Below, one piece after another: positions 33,514 through 45,741 of a stretch of 64,000 nt of DNA (position 1 is its first letter; every line of letters begins with the position of its first letter). Both the position numbers and the translations under genes were made by a program. Origin of the DNA: Zygnema cylindricum (Eukaryota; Streptophyta; Zygnematophyceae; Zygnematales; Zygnemataceae); contig JBBHKE010003466.1 of assembly GCA_037447655.1 (NCBI GenBank), forward strand, positions 164,921 to 228,920. The letters are read 5' to 3'. Below the pieces are notes generated by a model that ran no database searches, was not told where the DNA came from, and worked only from the letters and a program-made list of their open reading frames with translations.

Positions 33514-35570
33514 TAATACGTGGACTTTAAATCTTGTCATAAATATCTATTGTCGCATATGTCAGAAATAGGGCCACCGCCTGTGGTCTGAGTGGATAAA
33601 GAATTTCCTGTTAAAAACTGAATTTACGTTAGGAAACAAACAGTTACTGGCGGTTAAAATTGCTGAAAATATGGGGCCTAAGCACACGTGGCATGCTACA
33701 CGTAGTAAAGCTATCACCAGGGATGGGCTCGTGTAAATGTCTTTTGATCCACATTTATTGAGATGTGTACGACTCGCTTCCCATTGCACCGTCAAAATGA
33801 GCCGAAAATGTAACGCATAGGTCTCTGACCAGGAGGAAGAACCTGGCCGCAAATGGAAGTTCATGCACCGGCTCATTTTTTGCGACCATTTCGCCCTCAA
33901 GTAATGTATTTTCAAAGCGTGAAACATGTCACACGGCAAGAAAAAATACGGGCACCGAATTAGCGTCTCAATGCAAATTCACGGTGGTTTGGAGCAGCAA
34001 TGCCGCCGCCCCCACGTATTCCCGGCCCTGTTTTACCGTTTTTCGACCAAATAAAATACTAATTGAACCAGTCAAAGCAACCGAAGGATTCATGTGAATG
34101 GAGGAAACAAAATAGTCAGAATTTACAAAAGCTCTTGTCGGCGGCGGGTAATGAATTCCCTTGTCTGACATAAAGGAATTCCCACGTCTGACATAAAGGT
34201 GTGCCGAACTTGTCGGTGTTGAGGTGGCTTTTTGGCTTTTTGCGAACAATATTCTTGCTAATGCCACAGCTGGCCTCCATAGAACCCCATGACTGGTGCG
34301 CAAGAATGGTCGATCAGCGGCCAAGATCTCGGCATGTGCGATAACGGGCATCTGCGGCATACGAGAGGACAATAGTGCTGTAGTCTAGAGCATCCCTCAC
34401 AGCTGGCTGCTGACCAGGTGCGCCAATATCTGATTTCCATGAAGTTTCTGTTTTTAAGCGAACGTCGCATGTTTATAAACGTGTGCAACCAGCCAACCAG
34501 TAAAGATTCTGGACGTGACGCAGTTTTTTACGAAAAACAAAAGGTTGCGTACCGCTTCGCATCGCATCGGCTCTCGGTCGATACAATGTGAAGGAATAAT
34601 AGCTGGCGATTTATAGAATGTATCGGAACAAAACGATATACTGTCCAAAGCGTCAGATATCAGCATGCTCCGCTATATCACACTTAAAAATGCGCGATGG
34701 TTGTATGCCATTTTATGGAAAACTCCGCAGCCACACGCTAAAGAGCAAAGGTATCCATATTTTACAGCCCATATGCCAACTACAGCGCCCATCATTGCTA
34801 GTGATAATAACACAAATTTTGTCGACGCGTTTTTTTAATCAAAATACTTAATTAGTGTTACGAACATTCAAATATAATTAACATTAGCATGGAAAGAGTT
34901 CATTTACCGTTAGCAACTTTATATCATGTTTGTCAAAATTGGAGTTTTGTTCGACATCTGTTTTTGTACATGCCGCCTATGTGACATCTCATTTGTACAA
35001 TGTTATGTGTGTTTCTCATGTATATTAACGTTAACTAACTATTAGGTGTCTAAATAGCGCGCACATTAGTTTTATATCGTGCAACAACCTAAACTACCAA
35101 TTCGAAATGTGCTGTGTATTAGTAGTCGTTGGCCGATACCGATATGTACCTTTTTCTTTACTTACCAATAATCGATATATCGGTAAAATAATAATCATGA
35201 TTGTTTTTTTGTCGGTTGCAATGAATTATCCATAAACATTGGGCCCATAATTATCATCGCTAACTACGTATCGCACTACGTAGCACGCCGTTCTATTACA
35301 CATTTTGCCCATTTTTGGTACGGCGTAATATTTTCTCGTTGGAAGTCCCATTTTCTGTAAAAACGACGGAAAAAAAACCTTACTTGAACACATGGGGACA
35401 AGCCCTAAGTGTATGTGAATGGCAATGTACCTCGAGAGGTACATCACCATTTACATAAAAATTTGAGCCGCGACATGCTAGATAATGAGCATACGTGTCA
35501 AGATGGCAACCAACGGAAATAAAAAAAAAAATCGCACATGGTATATACATTAAAAAATACAACCGACAAC
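33514..35570. other. intergenic sequence
   Basis: No gene, RNA or clear element. A short direct repeat of about 26 bp (GAATTCCC...GTCTGACATAAAG) lies at about 34153-34198. Near 35380-35405 is an isolated CACATGGGGACAAGCCCT, resembling a right end of the CCCCATG MITE family. Near 35115-35200 are CGATATATCGG words like those of the hAT-like MITEs. Confidence 0.4.
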
Positions 35571-35574
35571 AAAA

Positions 35575-36366
35575 AAGAAATCTTGTAACGCACTTTTGTC
35601 ACGCTATTTTTTGTGGCGCCCATTCGTCACGTTATTTTCGGCAACGCTCATTCGTCACGCAAAAAAATAAGAACCGCAAAAAAATGAGTTGGTATGTGAC
35701 AAGGCGTTTGTAAAAAGTACAAAACTTGTGTTGTACAATCTTCTGTTACACACGTTAATGGTACGCAAATGACGATTTTTGGTAGGTGTAAAAATCATTG
35801 ACGGTTTTCAACATTTGATGTTAGCTTAAGTGATACCACTCAATTTCAAACACGTGGATTACAAACTTTGCTCGATAAAACATCTTTTTTAAAATGTAGC
35901 ATATTGTAATGTTGGTCGTACAACTACAAAATTCCCTAATGGAACTTTACACTCAGTCCACCAAAATCCAACTGAAAATCCAAAAGTTATTTGTTAACGC
36001 TCCCTTTGCCATGCTATTTTTAGCAAATCTCATTCGTCATACCATTTTTGGCAACGCTCATCGCTATTTCGTCACGCCGAAAAAAACAAAAATCATAAAA
36101 AAAACGACGGTGAAGAAAATAAACGTATGCGAAGAGTATTGGAGTTTTAGGGTACGATGATTTGGTACGCAATTATATGTTACCCAAATGAAGATTTTAA
36201 GTTCAAATTGGTCCGTGTGATAACTTATGACGATTTTCAATATCTGACTTTAACTCGCGACGTACCACTCAATTTAGAACACTTGGTTTACAAGCTCTAT
36301 CCGATTGAACATCGTCCAAATGTTGGTCGTACAATTACAAAGTTTCCTAGTGGAACTTCACCCTAA
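35575..36366. repeat. TCGTCACGC-type dispersed repeat, two tandem copies
   Basis: Two head-to-tail copies, about 35575-35950 and 35950-36366, each with GTTATTT(G)TTAACGC, CATTCGTCAC, CAAAAA(T)CATAAAAA and ACAATTACAAAGTTTCC(T)AGTGGAAC phrases. A third copy is at 20930-21380. The end has a short inverted repeat (GGAACTTCACCC / GGGTGAACTTCC) at 36352-36378. Sequence from 36380 to 37105 holds nothing recognisable. Confidence 0.55.
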
Positions 36367-37109
36367 GGGTGAACTTCCATTAGAGGAAAAGTGGGGTTGT
36401 CTACTGGATGCCGTACGATTTCGTACAGATTTGTACCATTTTATTTTTTTTGTCAAACGACATGTTTACTGGATGGCTCCATAATCATATGCGTAAGTAT
36501 CAACCGTTGTGTGTTTTATTTTTTTAAATTCGCGAAGCAATCGCGCAAATCGTCCAGTGCGAGGAGACTATCCTCGACGAGTGGTGTTTCTTCACACAAG
36601 TCGCATACCATTGGTACACGTGAAAAGTAAAAAAATATCCACCACGAACAGACGATGAGAAACGAACACGTTATACACGCCATGTGCCTTCCGCCACGGT
36701 GTATGTAGGTCGACCGAAATATCTTCGCACGATCTTTCTGACATCAACCGACCTTCAAAGTTTGCGGCGCCTTTTTGCCATTATGTTTCGAAATTTTGAT
36801 TTCCAATTTCAAAATTAAAATTTGGTCGCAAAAAATTCGTACGAATCATTAACTACCTCCGCTCGACCAAATATTACGTATAGATTTTCAGTTTGAATAA
36901 TATTTTTAGATTTTAATAAAACTGAAAACTAACCTATGTGGCGCTAATCTTATTTGAGAAACGATGTTTACTATCACGACATAATGGAACGACGTGCCAG
37001 TAAACAATACAAATAGACGTCTCCGCATATTTACTGGGACGACCTAATGGAGTAAAGGCATGAGATCTATAAATTAGGGTTAGTTGTTGTTGGCGTTACT
37101 GTGTTACAA

Positions 37110-37560
37110 TGGTGTTGTGTATCGGTGAGTTTCCTATTGGCGATAACTCCGATAACCAATATATCGATTATCGTCATCGGTAAAGGGACCAATAAATGTT
37201 GATATCTCGTTATTGGTAATAATGTCGATATATATCGTTATGGTTTCGGTGTCCGATAACCGATATATCGATTATTGTCGTTGGTACAAGGATCGATAAA
37301 TGTCGATATCTCGTTATTGGTACCGGTATATCGCTATGATATCGGTTAGGTAACCAGTAGCCACCGATTACCAATATACCCCGCGGAGGGGTGGGGGGGC
37401 GTGTTTGAAAAATTTTCGACGTCAAGGTGTGGTACTGTAATTTCCATGGCAGAATACGAAAATGTACGTATGAATTACAGACTATATCGACTATCAGTAG
37501 GTTAAAAAAATGTACATATCCATTATCCTTAAATGGCTAGGCCCTATAATCCAGAACATA
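37110..37560. mobile_element. hAT-like MITE fragment
   Basis: Begins TGGTGTTGTGTATCGG and is dense in CGATATATCG/CCGATAACC words. A G-rich centre at 37383-37397 (GGAGGGGTGGGGGGG then CGTGTTTGAAAAA) matches the flank of the poly-C centre of 22163-22569 in inverted orientation. The matching right end is missing; the next MITE begins near 37570. Right limit approximate. Confidence 0.55.
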
Positions 37561-37569
37561 GTTAAATAT

Positions 37570-38344
37570 GTTATGTCCCCATGCACTTGTAATTTAGCGA
37601 ACTTACTTTGTATTTTAGTGCGGATCCTCTGCACCCGGTTTTCAAGTGTCCCTATTAGTACGAACGTAATCGCAACTTACGTTTGTGACGATTTTATACG
37701 TCGACAATACCCGTGATGACTGTTAACGTCTACAATCTGTGTTGTCGCACGTTATTTTTTGGAATTGCCTGTGACGTCGCATGTTATACGGTGACATTGT
37801 AGATGTACCACATTCTAGCTGGTGCAGTTTCACGGTTGAAGAATATGCACTTTGCCTTTGCGTTTCCTGTCATGTCGACGTGAAATGGCATCAGAATTTT
37901 GAGACCCTTGCAAAAAAAAAAAAATTCCGTACTGAACGAAAACGGACAAAACCAAACAAATTGTGTACTTATTTTTGGTTGTATTAAACGCAAACAGACA
38001 AAACATAGCGAATTATGTACTTTTCTTTGTCCTTAAAATCGTATGAAAATTTTACGGCACGTGTGAATATTTGTTTCTATTTGTTTATCAAAAATACTTA
38101 GTTTAAAACACATCGCGCACCTGTTATAAACATAAGTTTGAAGATGATATTTTTTGTCGTGGAAGTGGGTTGAAAAACACAAGATGACAAATTTTTGTAC
38201 ATCGTAAGTTCGACGATGACGCAAATTGTACTCTACAAAATTTGCGATTTCTTTGTACGGTTGCAACTTAGGCATTACGCGCTAAGTTTTTCAACAAAAC
38301 GACAAAAAAAAATTCGTACTTATGCACATGGGGACATACCCTAA
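37570..38344. mobile_element. MITE with AGGGTRTGTCCCC ends, copy 2
   Basis: Collinear with 14343-15122: left TTATGTCCCCATGCACTTG, right CTTATGCACATGGGGACATACCCT, with the same internal order (GTGACGATT, GACATTGTAGA, GAACGAAAACGGACAAA, ATGTACTTTTCTTTGTCC). The left terminal bases are mutated. Confidence 0.7.
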
Positions 38345-38418
38345 CACTCTTTTCTTATTAACTCAATAATTTACTAACACTACAGTAATAATAATCTACG
38401 ATTTAACGTAGTCCGTTT
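38345..38418 (+). repeat. MITE flank duplicated at 51394-51470
   Basis: AACACTCTTTTCTTATTAACTC and the following sequence up to the copia B insertion point match 51394-51470. At 51470 the sequence continues past the point where copia B begins here, giving an empty-site version of the left flank. Confidence 0.75.
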
Positions 38419-39465
38419 TGCAATTCTGTGTCCTCCATTGGAGTACAGAATACAAGAAGCCTCTAGATAGTTATTAACTAACCCACTTTCAATGGAAACC
38501 ATTGCTACCCAAGCAGACACGCAGGCAATTTGCCTGCTCCCCTGTGTAGCCTAGACTCCCCTGAGTCCGTAGAAAAAGAAATCTCTGAAAACGCCGAACC
38601 AGGCGATAAGTTATAGGGTGGCAAAGATGCCAATTTATACAAACTCTTAAAGAGAGAGAGAGGACTATCTTCCTGATTTTTCCTAAGTCCTAGTTTTTCT
38701 TAGTTCCTCTCACAGCCCCTATCTACTGCATGTACGAACCAATCAAAACACTGTACAGTACCAGAAAGTACTACTGCCGATGTACTTTTTGTACGACCTC
38801 TGTACGACAAGGCCATTAGGTGGATGCGTGTCCATTTTCCACTCGTCCGTACGTTCCTCGGAATTCCTGTGACCGAATGTTGTCTCTCCACGTGGCGCCA
38901 GGTCATGCCACGTCACTAAATGCCAAAGTTACCATTCCGGGATTTCGGCGATGATGTGCGCCGTCAGATTTGACGGGAAATGTAATCTCAGCCGTAATAA
39001 ATACTTGCGCGATATTTGTTTCGATGTCGAAACAAAATGCGCGATATGCGTTTCAAATTAGTATAGTACTTCGTACTTTATCAAACTGTATCTATGCACG
39101 CCGTAAACATTTTCAGTTAAATGATTTTTGTATAGTACAATAGTTTAAATACTAATCAACACCTATATCTCCTAACGGACTTCTACGACAGACTGGTTAG
39201 AGCTAACGGCTACGCCGCGCTCTACCGGTCGGGGGTTCGAGTCATGCCGGACTCAACCTTTTGTTGAGAGTGACTTAAGTCACTCTTTAGTCCTTCCCAG
39301 GAGCTGAGGCAACCATGGCTCCATCGCTCTCTCTCTCCTTCAATGACTACAAGAAGAATGGGGGCGAGAGAGAAGAGATGGAGGCAGGCTGCCTACATTT
39401 TCTTTGTATGTTTTCCGCTAATTAATTTAGACCTAGAAAATACAATAAAACTAATTATTTCAACA
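38419..39465 (-). repeat. copia B 3' LTR
   Basis: 1047 bp from TGCAATTCTGTGTCC to TTATTTCAACA. Contains GGGGGTTCGAGTC near 39230, resembling a tRNA T-arm/B-box, and the 20-bp palindrome AGAGTGACTTAAGTCACTCT at 39267-39286. Confidence 0.92.
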
Positions 39466-39471
39466 CTCCCA
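39466..39471 (-). other. copia B polypurine tract
   Basis: On the element strand AATGGGAG precedes the 3' LTR start TGTTG; a PPT weaker in purines than that of copia A. Confidence 0.7.
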
Positions 39472-39478
39472 TTATTTT

Positions 39479-40015
39479 CTAGTCTAATTTTAACTTTTTT
39501 TTTAATCCACACTTTCCTCTGCAATATTTTAACTTTGGAGAGGGCACAGGTTTGGTCATCATGTCAGCCACCATTTCCTCATCAGATCTATATACAAGAT
39601 TCACTATTTTATTCTCCACTTTTTCTCTTACAAAATTTAATCTTATGTCCATATGTTTAGCGTTAAAATGATGTTTTGGATTGGCTGCAATTGCTATGGC
39701 CGCTTGATTATCACAAAACACTTCATGCACTCCCTCCTTCATATACCCCAGTTCTTGTAGCAAGGACTTGACCCACATCAACTCTTTCACAGCAAAACAA
39801 GAGGCCATGTACTCAGCCTCCATAGTGGACTGAGCAACCACCTTTTGTTGCTTACTGCTCCAACAGCAAGCACGTTTTCCAACATACAACACATACCCAG
39901 AAGTGCATCGTCTCATAGGTGCGTCCCCATAACTGGCGTCACTCCAAGTAGTGATGTCAGTGTGCTCCCCTCCCAAATGCAACCATAACTCTCTTGTTCC
40001 TACCAGATATCTCAT
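39479..40015 (-). pseudogene. copia B RNase H domain
   Basis: 178 codons with TTWSDASYGD, STMEAEYMA, FCDNQAAI and KHMDIRLN, the intact RNase H acidic residues. A stop just upstream near 40020 separates it from the RT frame. Confidence 0.88.
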
Positions 40016-40021
40016 GACTCT

Positions 40022-41156
40022 CTAAGCTACCTCCCAGTCTCTCTTCCTAGGATCATTAAGACTCCTACTGAGTACTCCAACTGCTGCCGCTATGTCCGGC
40101 CTGAAACAATTCATAAAATAGATTAAACTTCCTACGACCTGTCTACAAGGGATAGACTTCATAAACTCTCTCTCATCTAGACTCATCTGATCATCTAAGA
40201 TCATCACTCCTTCTTCTACACTCCCATCACTTACTTTTTTCAAGTCAGTGGGAGTGGTACAACTGTTAGCATTTTCCATCTGGAATTTCTGAAGCATATT
40301 ACCTATTGCTTCTTTCTGAGTAAGTCTGATAATCTTCTTCCCCCTATCTCTCTCCATTTGAATCCCCAAAATATATCTTGCCTCCCCTTTATCCTTCATA
40401 TCAAATCTGCTTCTAAGATCTTTCTTTAACTTATTGATCTTTTCCAAAGATTTACTCAACACAAGCAAATCATCCACATAAATTGCAATAAATGACACCA
40501 TTCTCATCTTCAAACATATAGATAGAATGGTCAGAGCTGATACAGATATATCCCAGACCGGTAAGAATTTCATCTAGTTTCTTATTCCACTGTTAGGGAG
40601 CCTGCTTCAGTCCATATAACGACTTTATGAGCCTGCAGACTTTGCTCTCTTCTCCTTCTTCCACGAACCCCTCGGGTTGTCTCATGAAAATTTATTCCTC
40701 TAACTCACCATTGAGAAAAGCGGTCTTAATGTCTATCTGGTGTATTTCGATGTCTTTCGCTGCCGCCAGACTGAGGAGAATCCTTACCGATGGGAACCGA
40801 ACAACTGGAGCAAAGGTCTCCTCATAGTCAATCCCTTCCTTTTGGGTGAACCCCTTTGCTACCAATCGAGCCTTATATCTCTCAATGGTATTATGTGGGT
40901 TCAGTTTTAGTTTAAATACCCATTTACACCCAATAGGTTTTCTGTCTGGAGGACAATCCGCTAATTTCCAAGTATTTGCTTCCATGATAGAAGCTATCTC
41001 ATCATTTATGGCTCTAATCCATCTTTGTTTCTCTGGACTATTCACTGCCTTCGAGTGAGACTGAGGCTCATCTAGGTGAGATAGCTTAGTTACCTTATGA
41101 ATAACCTGTTTTTCTTGTATCCTTTTGCTGCTCCTCTTTCCTCCATCAAACTCCGA
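40022..41156 (-). pseudogene. copia B reverse transcriptase domain
   Basis: Two overlapping parts. The frame 41045-40692 holds the N-terminal RT blocks ([34 protein letters not shown]). The frame 40573-40022 holds IAIYVDDLL with both catalytic Asp and the GSLIYFMNC block. Between them are an in-frame stop after the GELEE block and a frameshift near 40500, so the domain is not expressed as one piece even though its active site is unchanged. Confidence 0.88.
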
Positions 41157-41158
41157 AG

Positions 41159-42836
41159 CTAGAATGGATGGAATTCTTGGAGATTTCTCAGTGTCTCATC
41201 GGCTCCCTCGTCCATAGAAGCTGAATCTGGTCCCGCTTCTTCTATCTCCTCAAAGTCCATAGGAGTATGTGAGGTTTCCGGTGAGTCTTCTGTATCTCGG
41301 ATCTCCCCTGAATTTGCACTCACGGTTTCACTCATGTCCCTTTCGGGAACGACCGAGTTCTCCTCACTTTCAGCCTCAAATCTGATTCTTATATTATTTG
41401 TATATTTGAAGGGGTCAAATGACTTCCTTTCGTCTATGACAACTAGGTGTTTTACCAGAATGATATCTTTCTTTGCTAAGTCATAAACTCTATACCCCTT
41501 AACATCCTCATCATATCCCACAAAGTATCCATTTCCCTTAGCATCTAGTTTCCAGTTATTCCTATCCGTGTCAAGACTGTAAACTTGGCTACCGAAAACT
41601 TTAAGGTGTGAGATATCTGGTTTTTTTCCAACCCATCTTTCATATGGTGTCACTCCCTTTACAGCTGAGGTAAGGACTCTATTCTTAATGTAGTTGGCAG
41701 AGTTCATTGCCTCTGCCCAAAATCTCTTTCCTATTTTCTTGTCTGCCAACATACTACATGCACTATCTTTTAGGGTTCGATTCAACCTCTCAACTACCCC
41801 ATTTTGTTCCGGGTTATACGGTACAGTTTTTTGGTGCTACACTCCCTCATCTCTTAGATATTCCTCAAAATGGTTAGAGGTATAATCCCCCCCATTAATC
41901 ACTCCTTATCCTCTTAATGGGGGTTTCATGCAACTTCTCACTCCAAGCTTTATATTCTTTGAAGTAAGTTGATGCTTCAGACTTTGTTTTCAGAATGTAG
42001 ACTCTAGAGTATCTAGACCAGTCATCGGTTATTGTCATCATAAACCTCTTTCCTCCAACCGAAGGTACTTTTGCCGGACCCCAAATATCTTTGTGGACCA
42101 AATCTAACACTTTCTCACCTCTATATGTGTCGGCTTTGGGAAAGGGAAGTCTGTGACCCTTACCTTGACCACAACCACTAGAATCACACATCATTTAATT
42201 ATCCCCAAACTGAATGCCTTCTACTACCCCAAGCTTTTTCATTTCCCTCAACCTATAAAAATGCACATGCCCCAACCCCTTATGCCAAATCTTCAGCTTA
42301 GGAACACCAACATAGTAAGCATTTTTCTTTTCATTACTCAGGTTAAGCCTAATTATTCCTTGGTTACTCTTATCTGCCGTGAAGTAAACTTCATCCCCAT
42401 ACTTAGCTGTAAAGACTCCCTTTCTGGTGAAGGTATCAAACTCTTTGTCATCTAGCACAGATGTAGAGACAAGATTTTTACTCAACTCAGGAATGTAGAG
42501 TACATCTGAGAATGTAAGTATAGAAGTTTTACCCTCCACTAAGACTTTCAGATCTACTAATCCCACTAGATCTGTAGTAACCACTCTCCCATCCCTATAC
42601 TCTATCTCTACAGTAGGGATCTTTCTTAGCTTAGTGAAGAGTTCTTTATCGCGACACATATGCATGGATGCACCTGAGTCGATGATCCATCCTTCCTGTG
42701 GAGCTTCCCGAATTGCTCCAAGGGCACACTTCTGTCTCCAAGGGATCTCCTTCTCCTCCAGACTCTCGTCAAGAAGAAGCTCCCCATCCTCCTCAAAGGA
42801 CTCATCCTCGGTTTCTCCTGTCACTTTTGTAACCAC
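41159..42836 (-). pseudogene. copia B protease and integrase
   Basis: Retropepsin DSGASMHM, GAG-pre-integrase (HKGLGHVHF and SSGCGQGKGH) and integrase core with LVHKDIWGP, IRSD and NPEQNG are present over three frames (42836-42195, 42194-41895, 41785-41159). One extra T after the RSD codon near 41900 shifts the frame at the second catalytic Asp region. A TAG replaces a Gln codon near 41837. An acidic linker follows to 41159. Confidence 0.88.
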
Positions 42837-42839
42837 AAG

Positions 42840-43799
42840 CGCCTTTTTCTTCCCTCCGAAAGAACCCCCTCCACGGTTCTCTTGGAGCCTCAGCTCCGAC
42901 AGCTTGACACAATCTGCGATGAAGTGTCCAAGCTTTTTGCAAAAATGACAAAGACCCTTTGGGGGCCTCGGTCCCCTAGAATGATCTCTTTCCCCTCAGT
43001 AAGGTTTCTTCGGGTCCTTCCCCCATCGGTCCCCTCCTGTTGCTAGAGCTTGAATGCTCTTTCCTCCTCTCCTAATCTCCATTGTGTTTTCCTGCACAAG
43101 TATCATCCTGACCACTGTGTTCCATTTCCATGAACTATCAGGCAATTCCTGTACTCGGTACACTATGTTCTCAAACTCATTTGGTAACTTCATGATGAGT
43201 GTGTTAACTTTCATTTTCATTGTACCTGTCCACCCGACACTTTCCATCTCCATATACAAACAAGAAACATCATTACAGTAATCTAACATCTTTCCTCCTT
43301 TGTAAGTGTAACTCACTAGCTTTTGCTCAGCCAACTGGAGCTCGTGAATAGTTCCAGCTCTATAAATCTCCACTAAACTCACCCACAACTCCTCAGCCTT
43401 GTAAATGTGAAGATGAGGGGTGGCCAACCCTTGAGTGAGGTGCCTCAGAATGAAGTTATTGGCAACCATGTTTACATCCTCCCACATTTGAGTATCGTTC
43501 TTCGCGGTCTTCACGGTCGCCCCTCCCGGTACTGTGGCAATAGGAGTGAGGGGTGTCTCTTTCCCTTTCGCCTTTTTGGACACACTGCTGTCCCCATCAT
43601 CTGCCTCCTCCGCTGAGGCAGCCGTTGCTTTAGGAAACCTTACTCCTCCAAATCATGGTGGAGTTCCCGAAGGTGGACGTTTCACTTGTCCACTGACGAT
43701 ACCCCAATATCGTTTTTCGCACAAATCTCCCATCATCATGGCTTCCCAATAGATGAACCTAGATCCATTGAAGGTGGGCACCCTAGAGGGTGGGCCCAT
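42840..43799 (-). pseudogene. copia B gag
   Basis: The first ATG of the frame is at 43799-43797, inside the PBS, giving MGPPSRVPTF and FIYWEAMMMG as in element A. A TGA near 43660 interrupts it. The frame 43583-42996 has LQLAEQK, YKGGKMLDYC and KLPNEFENIV. The CCHC knuckle CHFCKKLGHFIADC is near 42912-42955. Confidence 0.85.
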
Positions 43800-43803
43800 A
43801 ACC
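43789..43803 (-). other. copia B primer-binding site (half-tRNA type)
   Basis: Plus strand GGTGGGCCCATAACC, identical to the PBS of copia A and adjacent to the LTR end. It is complementary to the anticodon arm of initiator tRNA-Met by my recollection of that tRNA. Confidence 0.8.
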
Positions 43804-44853
43804 TGCAATTTTGTGTCCTCCATTGGACTACAGAATACAGGAAGCCTCTAGATAGTTATTAACTTACCCACTTTCAATGGAAACCACTGCTATCGAAGCA
43901 GACAAGCAAGCAATCTGACTGCACTCTTGTGCAACGTGGACTCCCTTGAGTCCGTCGAAAAAGAACTCTCTGAAAACGCCCAACCAAGCGATAAGTTATA
44001 GGGTGGCAAAGATGCCAATTTATACAAACTCTCAAAGAGAGAGAGAGAGGACTATCTTCCTGATTTTTCCTAAGTCCTAGTTTTTCCTAGTTCCTCTCAC
44101 AGCCCCTATCTACTGCATGTACGAACCAATCAAAACACTGTACAGTACCAGAAAGTACTACTGCCGATGTACTTTCTGTACGGCCTTTGTACGACAAGGC
44201 CATTAGGTGGACGCGTGTCCATTTTCCACTCGTCCGTACGTTCCTCGAAATTCCTGCGACCGAATGTCGTCTCTCCACGTGGCGGTAGGTCACGCCACGC
44301 CACTAAATGCCAAAGTGACCATTCCAAGATTTCGGCGATGATGTGCGCTGTCAGATTTGACGCATAATGTAATCTCAGCCGTAATAAATACTTGCGCGAT
44401 ATTTGTTTCGCTGTCAGAAAAAAATGCGCGATATGCGTTTCAAATTAGTATAGTACTTCGTACTTTATCAAACTGTATCTATGCATGCCGTAAAGATTTT
44501 CAGCTAAATGATTTCTGTATAGTACAATAGTTTAAATACTAAACAAACCCTATATATCCTAACGGACTTCTACGATAGACTGGTTAGAGTTAACGGCTAC
44601 GCCGCGTTCTGCCGGTCGGGGGTTCGAGTCCTGCCAAACTCAACCTTTTGTTGAGAGTGACTTAAGTCACTCTTTAGTCCTTGCCATGGAGTTGAGGCAG
44701 CCATGTCTCCATCGCTCTCTCTCTCGTTTAGTGACTACAACAAGTATGGGGGCGAGAGAGAAGAGATAGAGGCAGGCTGCCTACATTTTCTTTGTATGTT
44801 TTCCGCTAATTAATTTAGACCTAGAATATACAATAAAACTATTTATTTCAACA
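43804..44853 (-). repeat. copia B 5' LTR
   Basis: 1050 bp, TGCAATTTTGTGTCC to TTATTTCAACA. It contains GGGGGTTCGAGTCCTGCC near 44620, closer to a B-box than the other copy, and the 20-bp palindrome at 44654-44673. Confidence 0.92.
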
Positions 44854-45741
44854 ACCCTGACAGAATACAAATTGACCAAACTGCACCTCTTAGAAAGGTA
44901 GACTCCCTTGAGTCTTCTACAAAAAGAATCCTTGAATTTGGTTCCATGAGCAGTTAATTATCAATGGTCAAATATGACCTTTTTATGTAGGAGCTCTTTG
45001 GGAGAGAGACGGCTACCTCTAATTTTCTAAGTCCTAAACCCCTCTCTAAACCCTCTACTACTGATGTACGGAGCCAATCAATTCTGTGTATAGTACAGAA
45101 AGGTACTTGGCCCGTAGTACTTTCTATACGGCCATTGTACGACATGGTCACAAAGACGACGCCAGCCATATTCGGGTTCACCATAGTATGTCGAAGATGC
45201 CCTCATCCAATGTCATGTTGCCATGTGTCACCCGGTGTGGCTTTGACTGCAAACAGCCAAATCGACCATTTCGCGATGCCGGCTTCTTTTTGCGCCGTTA
45301 GATTGATGTCGGCCTTAGTTTATAGTCGTAGAACACAAGCAGTACTTTTCAGTGTAATTTTAGTTAACTTTGTCAATGTGATTGTGGTCTGTTTGTGAGT
45401 AAACCAAACTTCTCTATTTCATCATCTTTAAATAGTTATCGTACCCTATATATTTCAACACAGGTCTTAGACTACAGGATAAGACTAACAACTACTTTGA
45501 CGAACGATACGTACCAGGGTCAAATCTTGGGTCCGTCAATACTTTTGGTAACATTACCAAGGGTCTGCGTTCTAACTCCAGAAGAAGTATAGGCAACCAT
45601 GGCTCTAGCTTCCTCTCCAGCCTTCAGTGACTAAGACAAGTATGGAGGCAAGAGATAGAAGCTAGAAGCAGGCTGCCTCTGCCTTTTTATGCTCATACTT
45701 AAATTAATTAAGTAACCTAGAAAATACCTTCAATTTCAACA
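44854..45741 (-). repeat. partial LTR D, copia A/B family
   Basis: Begins at an internal LTR position: ACCCTGACAG here matches ACCCTGGCAG at about 6770 of the copia A LTR. It runs through the same landmarks (AAAAAGAATCC, GAGCAGTTAATTATC, GATGTACGGAGCCAATCA, ACCAGGGTCAAATC) to the end TTTCAACA. The first ~100 bp are missing where copia B abuts. There is no PPT or PBS to its right, so it is a solo LTR or a remnant left by recombination. Confidence 0.8.

Larger units (their letters stand above)
38419..44853 (-). mobile_element. Ty1/copia retrotransposon B
   Basis: A 6.4-kb minus-strand element of the same lineage as A: 5' LTR 43804-44853, PBS 43789-43803, gag, protease, integrase, RT, RNase H, PPT 39466-39471, 3' LTR 38419-39465. 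The LTRs are visibly more diverged than those of A. Flanking pentamers differ (CGTTT on the left, ACCCT on the right), and the right flank is inside another LTR, so the two ends are not from one simple insertion. The polyprotein has several stops and frameshifts. Confidence 0.93.

Noticed and set aside
33562-33939. 125-codon minus-strand ORF
   Set aside because: No recognisable motif, overlapping no conserved feature, within MITE-rich intergenic DNA.
39180-39250. Complete tRNA gene in the copia B LTR
   Set aside because: B-box-like and D-arm-like words are present, but no acceptor stem or proper T-stem pairing could be made; kept only as a finding.
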